Translations under genes and position numbers: made by a program
DNA from: Amycolatopsis azurea DSM 43854
Lineage (GTDB): Bacteria; Actinomycetota; Actinomycetes; Mycobacteriales; Pseudonocardiaceae
Assembly (NCBI RefSeq): GCF_001995215.1
Contig: NZ_MUXN01000005.1
Span: forward strand, 124,001 to 188,000
Direction of reading: 5' to 3'
DNA length: 64,000 bases
Notes under the pieces: model-generated
The model's input: the letters and a program-made list of their open reading frames with translations, nothing else
The model's database searches: none
Told to the model about the DNA's origin: nothing
Part shown: in pieces, positions 8,354 through 18,832 of the stretch
How positions within the stretch are numbered: position 1 is the first letter of the stretch
Layout: every line of letters begins with the position of its first letter

Positions 8354-8950
8354 CTAGTGGGCGAGGCCCGGCGGTCGCTCTTCCCGAGCGATGGCCGGGC
8401 TTTTCTCATGCTTCGGCCGTCGCGAGGCGTCCGGAACGGGTTCGACGACAGTGGCGCTGTCGGCGCGGTCCGCCACCACGGTTTCCTCTTCGTCCTCCGG
8501 CAGCATCACCTTGTGCCGCGCGGGCAGGAAGGCGATCACCAGCCCGAGTGCGGCGAGGCCGAGGTGCAGCCAGTTGTCCGGCCCGTTGAGGTTGAACGGA
8601 TTTCCCGCCTGTGAGACCGGGTTCGTCGAAACGGTCCCGGCGATCATGAGCCCCCAGACGAACAGCGCCCCGAAGGCGACGAACGTCAGGAACCCGAAGA
8701 CCCGGGACCGGCCCGAGCCGAAGGTCAGCAGCAGACCGATCGCGCCCAGCAGGACGAACCCGAGGTTGTAGAGGGGATTCACCGAGATCCCGAGAACGGT
8801 CACGTCGCTGCGGCCGATGAAATCGGCGAACCCGGTCCTGGTGAAGCCCACGATCCCGAACACGAGGTAAGCCAGGCTCGCCAGCCCAGCGAGGACCTGG
8901 GCGGGCTGAAGTCCCGCCGTTCGGATGCGAGCGCGTTGTGCACGTGCCAT
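8354..8950 (-). CDS. DUF4383-like membrane protein
   Basis: About 198 residues with four predicted membrane segments (LAGLASLAYLVFGIVGF, LYNLGFVLLGAIGLLLTF, FLTFVAFGALFVWGLMIAG, WLHLGLAALGLVIAFLPA). The PDNWLHLGLA motif before the last helix is typical of the actinobacterial DUF4383 family. The C-terminal tail is charged and low-complexity (EDEEETVVADRADS). Function unknown. Start ATG 8950 behind GGAAGGCGGAG. Divergent from the beta-lactamase-like gene; the 3' end overlaps the terminator of the convergent lipoprotein gene. Confidence 0.82.
   Translation of the reverse strand: MARAQRARIRTAGLQPAQVLAGLASLAYLVFGIVGFTRTGFADFIGRSDVTVLGISVNPLYNLGFVLLGAIGLLLTFGSGRSRVFGFLTFVAFGALFVWGLMIAGTVSTNPVSQAGNPFNLNGPDNWLHLGLAALGLVIAFLPARHKVMLPEDEEETVVADRADSATVVEPVPDASRRPKHEKSPAIAREERPPGLAH
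8366..8404 (+). terminator. Rho-independent terminator
   Basis: Stem GCCCGGC (8366-8372) pairs with GCCGGGC (8394-8400), with an inner stem TCGCTC/GAGCGA, followed by TTTT. It ends transcription of the lipoprotein gene and lies inside the last codons of the convergent membrane protein gene. Confidence 0.8.
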
Positions 8951-9136
8951 TGCTCCGCCTTCCAGAGGTGGCCACCTAAATTCACGCTGGGGGTCACATA
9001 CCCCGCGGACCTCCCGGACAAACCGGAAAGCGACGCCGCGCGTTCGAGCGGTCACGGATCCCGCTTTCAAACGAGACCTGCGTCACACGAACGGCCTAGT
9101 CGCGAACACGAACGGGTGGTTCGGACAACAAGTCGT

Positions 9137-10060
9137 GTGGGCAAGGTGAGCGGAGTCGTCCTCCTGGTGGGGCTGTGCCTGGGAGCCATCCTCGCGATGC
9201 TGCTGGTTCCGTCGTCGCGGTCCGAGCCGTCGGGTGTCGCGGTCGCGGCGTCGAACGCCGAGGCGATGACGATCGAAGCCGACCCGGTCGAATCCTCGAC
9301 GCCTTCTTCTTCTGCCGCACCGGGTTCGCCGGTGCCCTCGAAGTCCGCCGATCCCGGCAAGCCACCGGCGACCGTCGACGCGGCGGCCCTCGCGGACCTC
9401 GTCCCCGGCGGTCAGGTCAGCGTCGTCGTCTACGACCGCACAGCGAAGAAGAGCACGGTTTCCCTTAAATCAGAACGTTCCTACACTTCGGCGTCGCTCG
9501 TGAAGCTCCTCATCGCGCTGGAAGCGCTTCAAGCGGGTACGCCGTCGGCCACCGTGCAGCGGATGCTCTCGGTCAGCGACGACGACATCGCCAGCAGGCT
9601 GTGGACCGCGCTCGGCGGGCCCACCATCGTCACGAAGTGGGCGACCAGGATCGGTCTCGGCGGCACGCGTCCGCCCGAGGATCCCGGCCGCTGGGGCGAC
9701 ACCCGGATCACCGCCGCGGACATCGCGAAGATCTACCGCTACCTGCTGGAACAGGTGGGCGCGGGCACCCGGGCGACGATCATGCGGGCGCTGAGCGGCG
9801 CGACGGAGAACGGCTCCGACGGGATCCGGCAGTACTTCGGCATCCCGGACGGCGTGGGCGATCTTCCCTGGTCGATCAAGCAGGGCTGGGCGTGCTGCCG
9901 CGGCTCCCGGATCCTGCACAGTTCCGGTGTGGTCGGGAAAGACGACCGCTACATCGTCGTCGTCCTGACCTCCCAGCCGACGTCGACCACCTATCCCGGC
10001 GCCGGACGGCGGGTGACCGAGTTGGTGAAAGCGCTGGTCCCCGCCTTGGATCCGGCTTGA
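9137..10060 (+). CDS. Serine hydrolase, class A beta-lactamase-like, membrane-anchored
   Basis: An N-terminal membrane anchor or uncleaved signal (VSGVVLLVGLCLGAILAMLL) is followed by a Ser/Pro-rich linker and a domain resembling class A beta-lactamases. The SxxK motif is SLVK in SYTSASLVKLL, SDD (in SVSDDDIAS) stands in for SDN, and KQG (IKQGWAC) is in the KTG position. The altered SDN and KTG motifs suggest a peptidase or enzyme-like role rather than antibiotic resistance. Start codon uncertain: GTG at 9137 is used here; GTG 9116 and GTG 9146 are in frame. It acts outside the cell membrane. Confidence 0.72.
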   Translation: MGKVSGVVLLVGLCLGAILAMLLVPSSRSEPSGVAVAASNAEAMTIEADPVESSTPSSSAAPGSPVPSKSADPGKPPATVDAAALADLVPGGQVSVVVYDRTAKKSTVSLKSERSYTSASLVKLLIALEALQAGTPSATVQRMLSVSDDDIASRLWTALGGPTIVTKWATRIGLGGTRPPEDPGRWGDTRITAADIAKIYRYLLEQVGAGTRATIMRALSGATENGSDGIRQYFGIPDGVGDLPWSIKQGWACCRGSRILHSSGVVGKDDRYIVVVLTSQPTSTTYPGAGRRVTELVKALVPALDPA

Positions 10061-10126
10061 CCCACTATTGACGACCTGTAAACAAGGTGGGACAGTGGCC
10101 TCACGCCGCTCTTCCGGGAGGTCGTC

Positions 10127-10978
10127 ATGAGCACCGAAGCCCGTCTGCCCGCCGTGACCCCGCTCGGGCCGGATTCCGTTGCCTGGCAAGTGGTCGGCGA
10201 CCGGAGACTGCTGCTCGGCGCGGGTACCGCGTTGCTGCTGCAGGTCGCGCATCCGGTGATCGGCGCGGGCGTCCACGACCATTCGAACTACACCGAAGAC
10301 CCGTGGGGCCGTCTCGACCGGACCATCGATTCCTTGCTGTCACAGGTTTTCGGCGGCCCGGAGGCGATCGCGGAGGCCGAGCGGCTCCGCGAGATGCACA
10401 AGGCGATCAAGGGCGTCGACCATCACGGCGAGCGCTATCACGCGCTGAATCCCGAAGCCTATTGGTGGGTGCACGGCTCGACGTTCTGGGCGACCGTCCG
10501 CATGCACGACGTCTTCGTACATCCCTTGTCCCGCGAGGAAAAGCGCCGCTTCTACGCGGAATGGCGACGCCTCGGCCTGATCCTCGGCCTCCGCGAGCAC
10601 CACATGCCGGAAGACCTCGAAGGATTCGAGGCGTACTTCGACGACGTCGTCGCGAACCGGCTCGAAGACAACCACACGGTGCGGGAGCTGCTCGACTCGA
10701 TCACCATGCGCGACACCCCGCCGCCACCGTGGTGGTTCCTGCCGGAAGCCTGGTGGCGCCCCGTCCGGCCGGCGGGCGGGAACGTGCTGACCCTGTGCGC
10801 GACCGGCTTGCTGCCGACAGCCCTCCGCGACCGTTTGAGTCTCAAGTGGACGGACGCCGACGAGCGTCGTCTCCGGCGGCTGGGCACGGTCACGAGGGCG
10901 GCCGGGAACCGGGTTCCCGACCGGCTTCGCTTGTACCCCAAGGCGTACCGCGCCAAGCGCGGCCAGGAAAGGACCTAG
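10127..10978 (+). CDS. MpaB-family oxygenase (DUF2236)
   Basis: 283 residues of the DUF2236/MpaB family, helical heme-b proteins related to latex-clearing protein and to MpaB, the oxygenase of mycophenolic acid synthesis. Family features are LLLGAGTALLLQVAHPVIGAGV near the N-terminus, the HALNPEAYWWVHGSTFWATVRMHD segment with conserved His and Arg residues, and the REHHMPEDLEGFEAYFDD region. Start ATG at 10127 behind GGGAGG. The convergent esterase gene begins one base after its stop. Substrate unknown. Confidence 0.82.
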   Translation: MSTEARLPAVTPLGPDSVAWQVVGDRRLLLGAGTALLLQVAHPVIGAGVHDHSNYTEDPWGRLDRTIDSLLSQVFGGPEAIAEAERLREMHKAIKGVDHHGERYHALNPEAYWWVHGSTFWATVRMHDVFVHPLSREEKRRFYAEWRRLGLILGLREHHMPEDLEGFEAYFDDVVANRLEDNHTVRELLDSITMRDTPPPPWWFLPEAWWRPVRPAGGNVLTLCATGLLPTALRDRLSLKWTDADERRLRRLGTVTRAAGNRVPDRLRLYPKAYRAKRGQERT

Positions 10979-12196
10979 CTACTCGACGACGTCGACCAGC
11001 GCGCCCTTGGCTCCGGTGTTGGGCAGGGGCCACGGGGTGACCCCGCCGTTGGAGACGATCTTCTTGTCCTGCGGCGCGCACGGCGCCACCGTCCGCGCGC
11101 CGATCCACGCCAGCACGTCGGGGACCTGCGCCTTGAAGGTGTTCATGTTGTGCCCGGCGTCCGGGATCCGCCACGACGAGAACGTCGCGGGCGCGCGGAC
11201 GGCCGACTGGATCTGGTCGATCGAGAAGCTTTCGAAGCTCTCCTTCTCCCCGGCGATCGCGAGGATGTCGACCGGCGAGGGGTGCTTCTGCAGGTTCAGC
11301 GAGACCGTGTTCGCGTCGACGATGTCCTGCCTGCCCTTGAACAGGTTCTCCGTCTCCGCGTCCACCGAAGCCTTGTAGTAGCCGCTGACACTGGCCGCCT
11401 GGCCGTACCACTGCGGGTGCCGGGTCACCAGGTTCATCGCGCAATATCCGCCCGAAGACCAGCCCGCCATCGTCCACGCCTTCCGCTGCGGGTTGGCGCC
11501 GAGTTTCTCGATCGCCCAGTCGCGGATGTCGGCGGTCAGGTAGGTGTCGTTGGCGGTCCCGTTGACCTCGTCGATGCACTCGGTGTCGTGCCCGATCTTC
11601 GGCTTGCCCGTCGGGTCCGGGATGATCACCAGGGTCGGCGGGAGCACGTGCTTCGCGATGGCCGCGTCGAGTTTGGCGGGCAGCTCGTAGGGGCCGGTGA
11701 CCACTTCGGGGCCGGACGGGTAGTTCGGGATCCATTCGATGACCGGGAACTTGAGCGACCGGTACGCCGGGTCGTAGTACTGGGGCGGGAAGTACACCGT
11801 GACGTCGCGGGTGAGGCCGGTGCGCTTGCCCGACACCGTCATGTGCACGACGGAGCCCTTGCCCTCCTTGGCCCGCATCGCCCCGGCGTCACGCAGCTTG
11901 TCGAGGTCCGAACCGTTCTCCCCTGCGACGGCGTTGACGTTCTCCCCGGAGTAGACCCCGGTGCCGAACAGGGCGCCGACCGTCGGGAAGAACCCGCCGA
12001 TCATGTTCCCGCCCATCCCGGTGCTGACCACGATCAGCACCACCGCGACGAGGATCGTGCTGCTGCGGCCCAGCAGCTTGCGGCGCCAGCGCTCCCAGAA
12101 GAACGGCACGGCGACGATCGCGAGCAGCGCCAGCACCACGACGATGACGAGGTTCAGCGTGGAATCGAGCCGGATGGCACTCAGTCCCAGTCCCAT
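10979..12196 (-). CDS. Membrane-anchored esterase of antigen 85/esterase D type
   Basis: The N-terminus has two membrane segments (LNLVIVVVLALLAIVAVPFF and STILVAVVLIVVSTGM), followed by an external alpha/beta-hydrolase domain. The nucleophile elbow is GWSSGG, the acid probably lies in the ILAIAGEKE region, and the His is in DAGHNMNTF. A PPTLVIIPDPTGKP strand fits the esterase D/mycolyltransferase group. About 405 residues. ATG 12196 follows GGGGAGGAC at ideal spacing. The upstream element is shared with the trypsin-like gene. A role in the cell envelope or in lipid ester cleavage is plausible, not shown. Confidence 0.8.
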   Translation of the reverse strand: MGLGLSAIRLDSTLNLVIVVVLALLAIVAVPFFWERWRRKLLGRSSTILVAVVLIVVSTGMGGNMIGGFFPTVGALFGTGVYSGENVNAVAGENGSDLDKLRDAGAMRAKEGKGSVVHMTVSGKRTGLTRDVTVYFPPQYYDPAYRSLKFPVIEWIPNYPSGPEVVTGPYELPAKLDAAIAKHVLPPTLVIIPDPTGKPKIGHDTECIDEVNGTANDTYLTADIRDWAIEKLGANPQRKAWTMAGWSSGGYCAMNLVTRHPQWYGQAASVSGYYKASVDAETENLFKGRQDIVDANTVSLNLQKHPSPVDILAIAGEKESFESFSIDQIQSAVRAPATFSSWRIPDAGHNMNTFKAQVPDVLAWIGARTVAPCAPQDKKIVSNGGVTPWPLPNTGAKGALVDVVE

Positions 12197-12252
12197 GGCG
12201 ATCGTTGTCCTCCCCGGCCGCGGCACGCCCCCGCACCGCACTTCCCACATCT

Positions 12253-12315
12253 GGATCAAGAGACGTGCGACCACCGGGAAGTGTTGTCCGGGGTGATGCG
12301 TGTCACCCTGGACAA
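12253..12315 (-). promoter_or_regulatory. Shared upstream element plus inverted repeat
   Basis: 12253-12283 on the minus strand carries CTTCCCGG then CGTCTCTTGATC, as before the protease gene at 1642. Immediately beyond it lies an inverted repeat with 13-base arms and one mismatch (12284-12296 and 12303-12315, TTGTCC..GGACAA ends). The repeat could be an operator or the terminator of the preceding hydrolase gene (stop 12333). Confidence 0.45.
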
Positions 12316-12332
12316 ACCGTGTTCCCGGCTAC

Positions 12333-13280
12333 TCAGCCCGCGAGGGCGGCGCGCAGCACCCCGACCGCCTGCTTTATCGCCGCGTCCGCGGCGTGCGTTT
12401 CGCGCAGCGTGTTGAGCATGACGAAGTCGTGGACGACGCCCTGGTACCGCACGGCCGTCACCGGGACCCCGGCCTGACGCAGCTTCGCGGCGTACGCCTC
12501 GCCCTCGTCGCGCAGGACGTCGGCTTCGGCGGTGATCACCAGCGCGGGCGGCAGGCCCGCGAGCTCGTCGAGGCTCGCCCGCAGCGGCGACGCGGTGATC
12601 TCCGCGCGCTGCGCCGGGTCGGTCGTGTACTGGTCCCAGAACCACTTCATGCCGTCGAGGGCGAGGAAGTAGCCCTCGACGAACCGCCGGTAGGACTCGG
12701 TGTCGAAGTTCGCGTCGGTGACCGGGTAGAAGAGCACCTGCTGGCGGAAGGTGACGTCGCCGCGCTGCTTCGCGAGCAGGGTGAGCGCGGCGGTCATGTT
12801 CCCGCCGACGGAGTCACCGGCGATGGCGATCCGCGTGCTGTCGAGCCCGTTCTCGGCGCCGTGCTCGGCGACCCACTTCGCGACCGCGTAGTTCTGCTCG
12901 ATGGCGACCGGGTAGCGCGCCTCCGGGGAGCGGTCGTACTCGGGGAAGACGACGGCCGCGCCCGCGCCGACGGCGAGCTCGCGGACCAGGCGCTCGTGGG
13001 TGTGGAAGTTCCCGAAGACCCAGCCGGCGCCGTGGATGTAGACGATCACGGGCAGCGGACCGGCCACCCCCTGCGGCCGGACGATGCGGACCTCGACGCC
13101 GTCGACGTGCGTGGTCTCGACGTCCGCGGCGGGCAGTTCGACGTCGCCGCCCTGGACCTCGTCGACGGCCTTGCGGCCCTCGTCCGGCGGCAACTGGAAG
13201 AGGAACGGCGGGGTGGCGGTGGCCTCGACGAAGGCCTGGGCGGCCGGTTCGAGGGCCAAGTCGTGCGGGTTGGCGGTCAT
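12333..13280 (-). CDS. Alpha/beta hydrolase, hormone-sensitive-lipase family
   Basis: 315 residues with the HSL-family marks: oxyanion motif HGAGW (HGGG-type, about residue 84), nucleophile GDSVGG (about residue 157), acid in VITAEADVLRDEGE and His in GVVHDFVML near the C-terminus. These enzymes are cytoplasmic carboxylesterases of broad specificity. It is divergent from an OhrR/MarR-like regulator, and the promoter overlaps a perfect 14-base palindrome, so hydroperoxide- or ligand-controlled expression is likely. Confidence 0.87.
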   Translation of the reverse strand: MTANPHDLALEPAAQAFVEATATPPFLFQLPPDEGRKAVDEVQGGDVELPAADVETTHVDGVEVRIVRPQGVAGPLPVIVYIHGAGWVFGNFHTHERLVRELAVGAGAAVVFPEYDRSPEARYPVAIEQNYAVAKWVAEHGAENGLDSTRIAIAGDSVGGNMTAALTLLAKQRGDVTFRQQVLFYPVTDANFDTESYRRFVEGYFLALDGMKWFWDQYTTDPAQRAEITASPLRASLDELAGLPPALVITAEADVLRDEGEAYAAKLRQAGVPVTAVRYQGVVHDFVMLNTLRETHAADAAIKQAVGVLRAALAG

Positions 13281-13313
13281 TTCTGCCTCCTGGGTGCCGA
13301 AGTCGATGAACTG

Positions 13314-13349
13314 AAGATAGCTCGCAACTCAGTTGTGCACAACTAAAAT
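13314..13349. promoter_or_regulatory. Divergent promoters with OhrR-like palindrome
   Basis: A perfect palindrome, AGTTGTGCACAACT (13331-13344), is preceded by a third half-site (CAACT at 13325-13329). On the minus strand -35 TTGTGC (13342-13337), a 17-base spacer and -10 TATCTT (13319-13314) serve the hydrolase. On the plus strand TAAAAT (13344-13349) is a good -10 for the regulator gene. One repressor dimer would control both. Confidence 0.65.
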
Positions 13350-13435
13350 GCACACGAGGAGATTTACCCCACTCAAGTGGCGCCGTGGGGCATCATCGAC
13401 AGTGGAGAGCGCGTTGGGCGAGCGAAGGAGGGCTT

Positions 13436-13903
13436 ATGCCATCGAACGAAACCGCGTCGCTGTGCCTGGACGATCAGCTGTGCTTCGGGCTCTACGCGGC
13501 ATCGCGGGCCGTGACCGCGCTTTACCGGGTGGTACTCGACGATCTGGGCCTGACCTATCCGCAGTACCTGGTGATGCTCGCGCTCTGGGAGGAGGACGAG
13601 CGGCTGGTCAAGGAGCTCGGCACCGTGCTGAACCTCGATTCCGGCACGCTGTCGCCCCTGCTCAAACGCTTGGAGAAGGCCGGACTGATCCGGCGCGACC
13701 GGCAGGCCGACGACGAGCGTTCCGTGCGCGTCAGCCTGACCGAGGACGGCGCCCGGCTCCGGGACCGCGCGAGCGGGATCCCGAAGATCATCGGTGACGC
13801 GATGGGCCTCGACGCGGCCGGGCTCGCCCGCACCCGCGTGGAGCTCGATCGCCTGACCGAATCCGTGAACGCCTACCGCCAGGCCTACGTACCGGCCGGT
13901 TAG
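13436..13903 (+). CDS. OhrR-type MarR family regulator
   Basis: 155 residues. It has the winged-helix MarR fold: LTYPQYLVMLALWEEDERLVKELGTVLNLDSGTLSPLLKRLEKAGLIRRDR followed by the wing DDERSVRVSLTEDG. A Cys in the N-terminal helix (LDDQLCFGLYAASRAV, about residue 16) is at the position of the peroxide-sensing Cys of OhrR. It probably represses the divergent hydrolase gene and itself until the Cys is oxidised by organic hydroperoxide. Start ATG 13436 behind GAAGGAGGG. The usual partner, ohr, is not in the window, so the sensed signal is an inference. Confidence 0.82.
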   Translation: MPSNETASLCLDDQLCFGLYAASRAVTALYRVVLDDLGLTYPQYLVMLALWEEDERLVKELGTVLNLDSGTLSPLLKRLEKAGLIRRDRQADDERSVRVSLTEDGARLRDRASGIPKIIGDAMGLDAAGLARTRVELDRLTESVNAYRQAYVPAG

Positions 13904-13936
13904 CATGGGATTTCCGGCGCGGACAAAGGGATGACG

Positions 13937-14779
13937 ATGATCGATCACGACGCGGCGCTCAAGGCCGTCGAGAACAGCTTGGACCGGCCGTCCGCGGCCC
14001 GGGTCTACGACTACTTCATCGGCGGCGACACCCACTACGCCATCGACCGCCTCTTCGCCGAGAAGGTACGCCAGCGCCTGCCGCTCATGGGCGACTACTG
14101 CAAGACCAGCAGGCAGTTCCTCGGCCGCGCCGTGCGGCACTGCGCGGAACTGGGCATCCGGCAGTTCGTCGACATCGGCTCCGGCCTGCCGACGGCGGGC
14201 AACGTGCACGAGGTCGCCGACGCGGCGCGGCCGCAGGAGGACACGCACGTCCTCTACATCGACAACGAGCCGATCGCGCTCGCGCATTCGACGCTGCTGC
14301 TCGCCGACACCGCCGACCCGGACCGGCACCACGCGATCGCCGCGGACCTGTTCGACCCCGAGGACCTCTGGGAACGGGTGATCGACTCCGGCATCATCGA
14401 CGTCGAAGAGCCCATCGCGCTGGTCGTCAACGCGGTCATGCACTTCATCAAGGACGAGCAGGACCCGGACGCGCTGCTGGCCTTCTACCGCGACCGGCTC
14501 GCGCCGGGGTCGCTGCTGGTGCTCTCGCAGATGACCAACGAGAACCCGGCCAGCGAAGAGGAGAAGCAGGCGCTGCTCGACATCCTCGAGTACTACGAGA
14601 CCACGACGAACCCCGGTTTCCTGCGCACGATGGACGAGTTCCGCCGGTTCTTCGGCGGCTGGCCGCTGCTGGAGCCGGGCCTGGTCTACGCGCCGGCGTG
14701 GCACCCAGACGAGAGGACGGTCTTCGCCGCCGCGCCCTCGGAGTCCCGCGTCATCGGCGGTATCGCCAGGAAGCCGTAA
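13937..14779 (+). CDS. SAM-dependent methyltransferase, DUF574 family
   Basis: About 280 residues of the actinobacterial S-adenosyl methyltransferase family first named DUF574 (PF04672). The N-terminal signature RPSAARVYDYFIGGDTHYAIDR, the SAM loop FVDIGSGLPTAGNVHEVA, the acidic strand VLYIDNEPIALAH and the motif VVNAVMHFI are all in order. Members are abundant in Actinobacteria, and few have known substrates. ATG 13937 has AAAGGG at suitable spacing; ATG 13931 in the same frame is possible. A large hairpin follows (14789-14847). Confidence 0.83.
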   Translation: MIDHDAALKAVENSLDRPSAARVYDYFIGGDTHYAIDRLFAEKVRQRLPLMGDYCKTSRQFLGRAVRHCAELGIRQFVDIGSGLPTAGNVHEVADAARPQEDTHVLYIDNEPIALAHSTLLLADTADPDRHHAIAADLFDPEDLWERVIDSGIIDVEEPIALVVNAVMHFIKDEQDPDALLAFYRDRLAPGSLLVLSQMTNENPASEEEKQALLDILEYYETTTNPGFLRTMDEFRRFFGGWPLLEPGLVYAPAWHPDERTVFAAAPSESRVIGGIARKP

Positions 14780-14788
14780 TAGCCCCAG

Positions 14789-14847
14789 AAGTACATGAAG
14801 GCCCCCTTCCTTGCGCCTAGGTACAGGAAGGGGGCCTTCATGTACTT
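14789..14847. repeat. 23-base perfect inverted repeat, TGAAGG family
   Basis: Arms 14789-14811 and 14825-14847 pair perfectly around a 13-base loop. The core is CATGAAGGCCCCCTTCCT. Related cores (TGAAGG..CCTT..GCG) occur at 27715-27769 and in the terminator at 37741-37782. It probably ends transcription of the methyltransferase gene and may be a dispersed repeat typical of the genome. Confidence 0.75.
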
Positions 14848-14871
14848 GTGACGCGCGTCGCCTTGCAGTGC

Positions 14872-14897
14872 AACTGGGTGCATATGAAACTAGGTGC

Positions 14898-14899
<2 letters not shown>
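14872..14899 (+). promoter_or_regulatory. Direct repeats over the padR-fadH start
   Basis: AACTGGGTGCAT (14872-14883) and AACTAGGTGCAT (14888-14899) differ by one base and are 16 bases apart; the second covers the start codon of the PadR gene. They are candidate autoregulatory sites. Confidence 0.4.
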
Positions 14900-17463
<2,564 letters not shown>

Positions 17464-17496
17464 CGAGTGGCGCCCGAGATGGCAGGATGAACCCTT

Positions 17497-18465
17497 GTGC
17501 GGGACGTATGCGTGATCGGGCTCGGGTTGATCGGCGGTTCGCTGCTGCGCGCGGCGCATTCGATCGGCCGCACCACGTTCGGGGCGACGACCTCCGAAGC
17601 GGACGCGGACGCCGCCAGCAGAGCGGGTTTCGACGTGACGACGCAGGTCGAAGCGGCGCTGAGCAAGGCGGCGGAGCGGGACGCGATGATCGTGCTCGCG
17701 GTGCCGCTGCCCGCGGTCGAAGAGGTGCTCCGCACCGTTTCGCGGGTGGCCGGGCACTGCGTGCTCACCGACGTCACCAGCGTGAAGGGCCCGGTGCTCG
17801 ACACCGTCCGGCGGCGTGCGCCGTACGCGAAGTTCGTCGGCGGGCATCCGATGGCCGGGACCGCGGAGTCCGGCTGGAAGGCGAGCAACCCGGCGCTGTT
17901 CGGCGGCGCCGCGTGGGTGCTGGGCGTCGAGCACGACACGGATCTGACGGCGTGGGCCGAGGTCGCTCAGCTGGTGCTGGACGTCGGCGCACACGTCGTC
18001 CCGCTGCCCGCGGACTCGCACGACGAGACGGTCGCGCGGATCTCGCATCTGCCGCACATCTTCGCGGCCATCCTGGCCACGATCGGCGCGCAGGGCGGGC
18101 CGCTGGCGATGTCGCTGGCCGCCGGGTCCTACACGGACGGCACGCGGGTGGCCGGGTCGAGCCCGGCGCTGGTGCGGGCGATGACCGAGGGCAACCGGGA
18201 AGCGCTGCTGCCGATCGTCGACGAGGCGCTCGGACGGCTGGGTGCCGCGCGGGGTTCGCTGGCTTCGACGGGCGGGCTGGCGGTGACGGTCAACGCCGGT
18301 CACGAGGGCGCGCAAGCGTTTGCGGCCAGTAAGGACGCGGAACGCGCGGGGGTTCGGGTCAGTCTCGTGGCCCCGGACGCGCGGGACGGCCTGATCGCGC
18401 TCGGCGAGCGCGGTGGCCGGATCACGGCGATCGACGGCGACACCGCGATCGGCGAGGTCTCCTAG
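17497..18465 (+). CDS. tyrA: Prephenate dehydrogenase
   Basis: 322 residues. NAD-binding fingerprint IGLGLIGGSLLRAA at the N-terminus, then TDVTSVKG, GGHPMAGTAESGW (the conserved GGHP..G motif) and the helical domain with SHDETVARISHLPHI. It converts prephenate to 4-hydroxyphenylpyruvate for tyrosine synthesis. The last 60 residues lack a clear ACT signature. GTG start at 17497. An aminotransferase able to complete aromatic synthesis is encoded much further on (60457). A large hairpin follows the stop. Confidence 0.9.
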   Translation: MRDVCVIGLGLIGGSLLRAAHSIGRTTFGATTSEADADAASRAGFDVTTQVEAALSKAAERDAMIVLAVPLPAVEEVLRTVSRVAGHCVLTDVTSVKGPVLDTVRRRAPYAKFVGGHPMAGTAESGWKASNPALFGGAAWVLGVEHDTDLTAWAEVAQLVLDVGAHVVPLPADSHDETVARISHLPHIFAAILATIGAQGGPLAMSLAAGSYTDGTRVAGSSPALVRAMTEGNREALLPIVDEALGRLGAARGSLASTGGLAVTVNAGHEGAQAFAASKDAERAGVRVSLVAPDARDGLIALGERGGRITAIDGDTAIGEVS

Positions 18466-18529
18466 CGCGTTTCGTCCTCTCGTTGCGGTAGTTGCACGCG
18501 CAACTACCGCATTCAGAGGACGAAACGCG
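18466..18529. repeat. Compound hairpin repeat, copy 1 (bidirectional terminator)
   Basis: Outer arms CGCGTTTCGTCCTCT (18466-18480) and its complement (18515-18529), inner arms TGCGGTAGTTGC (18484-18495) and its complement (18500-18511), loop ACGC. It lies between convergent genes. A variant copy with the same outer arm and a GTTGC/GCAAC inner stem is at 33144-33209. Confidence 0.7.
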
Positions 18530-18536
18530 GGGGGGG

Positions 18537-18770
18537 TTACTGGCCCTGGGGCGGCTGCTGCTGGTTCTGCTGCGGGGTGTCGGGGGTGTCGTCGAACTTG
18601 TTGAGGAAGTCCTTCGCCTTGTCGACCCCGGAGTCGATCTGGGAGTCGTGTCCGGAGAACTTCGACTTGGCGAAGTCCGCCGCCTTGTCCAGGCCGCCTT
18701 CGATCTTGTCGTTGTGCTCGCGGAGAGCGTCGGTGGCCTTGTTCTTCAATTCATCGAAGTTGATGCCCAT
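18537..18770 (-). CDS. MT0933-like antitoxin family protein
   Basis: 77 residues, helical and charged: MGINFDELKNKATDALREHNDKIEGGLDKAADFAKSKF type sequence with a second DSQIDSGVDKAKDFLNKF unit and a Gln/Pro-rich tail. The pattern matches the actinobacterial family annotated as MT0933/Rv0909-type antitoxin. No toxin gene lies beside it (neighbours are tyrA and a dioxygenase), so an orphan or a non-TA stress protein is equally possible. Confidence 0.7.
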   Translation of the reverse strand: MGINFDELKNKATDALREHNDKIEGGLDKAADFAKSKFSGHDSQIDSGVDKAKDFLNKFDDTPDTPQQNQQQPPQGQ

Positions 18771-18832
18771 GCCCCAATCGTCACACAGGTCCCGGTGAAC
18801 CCGCCTCGACGATCACCCGTCATGGGGACGCC

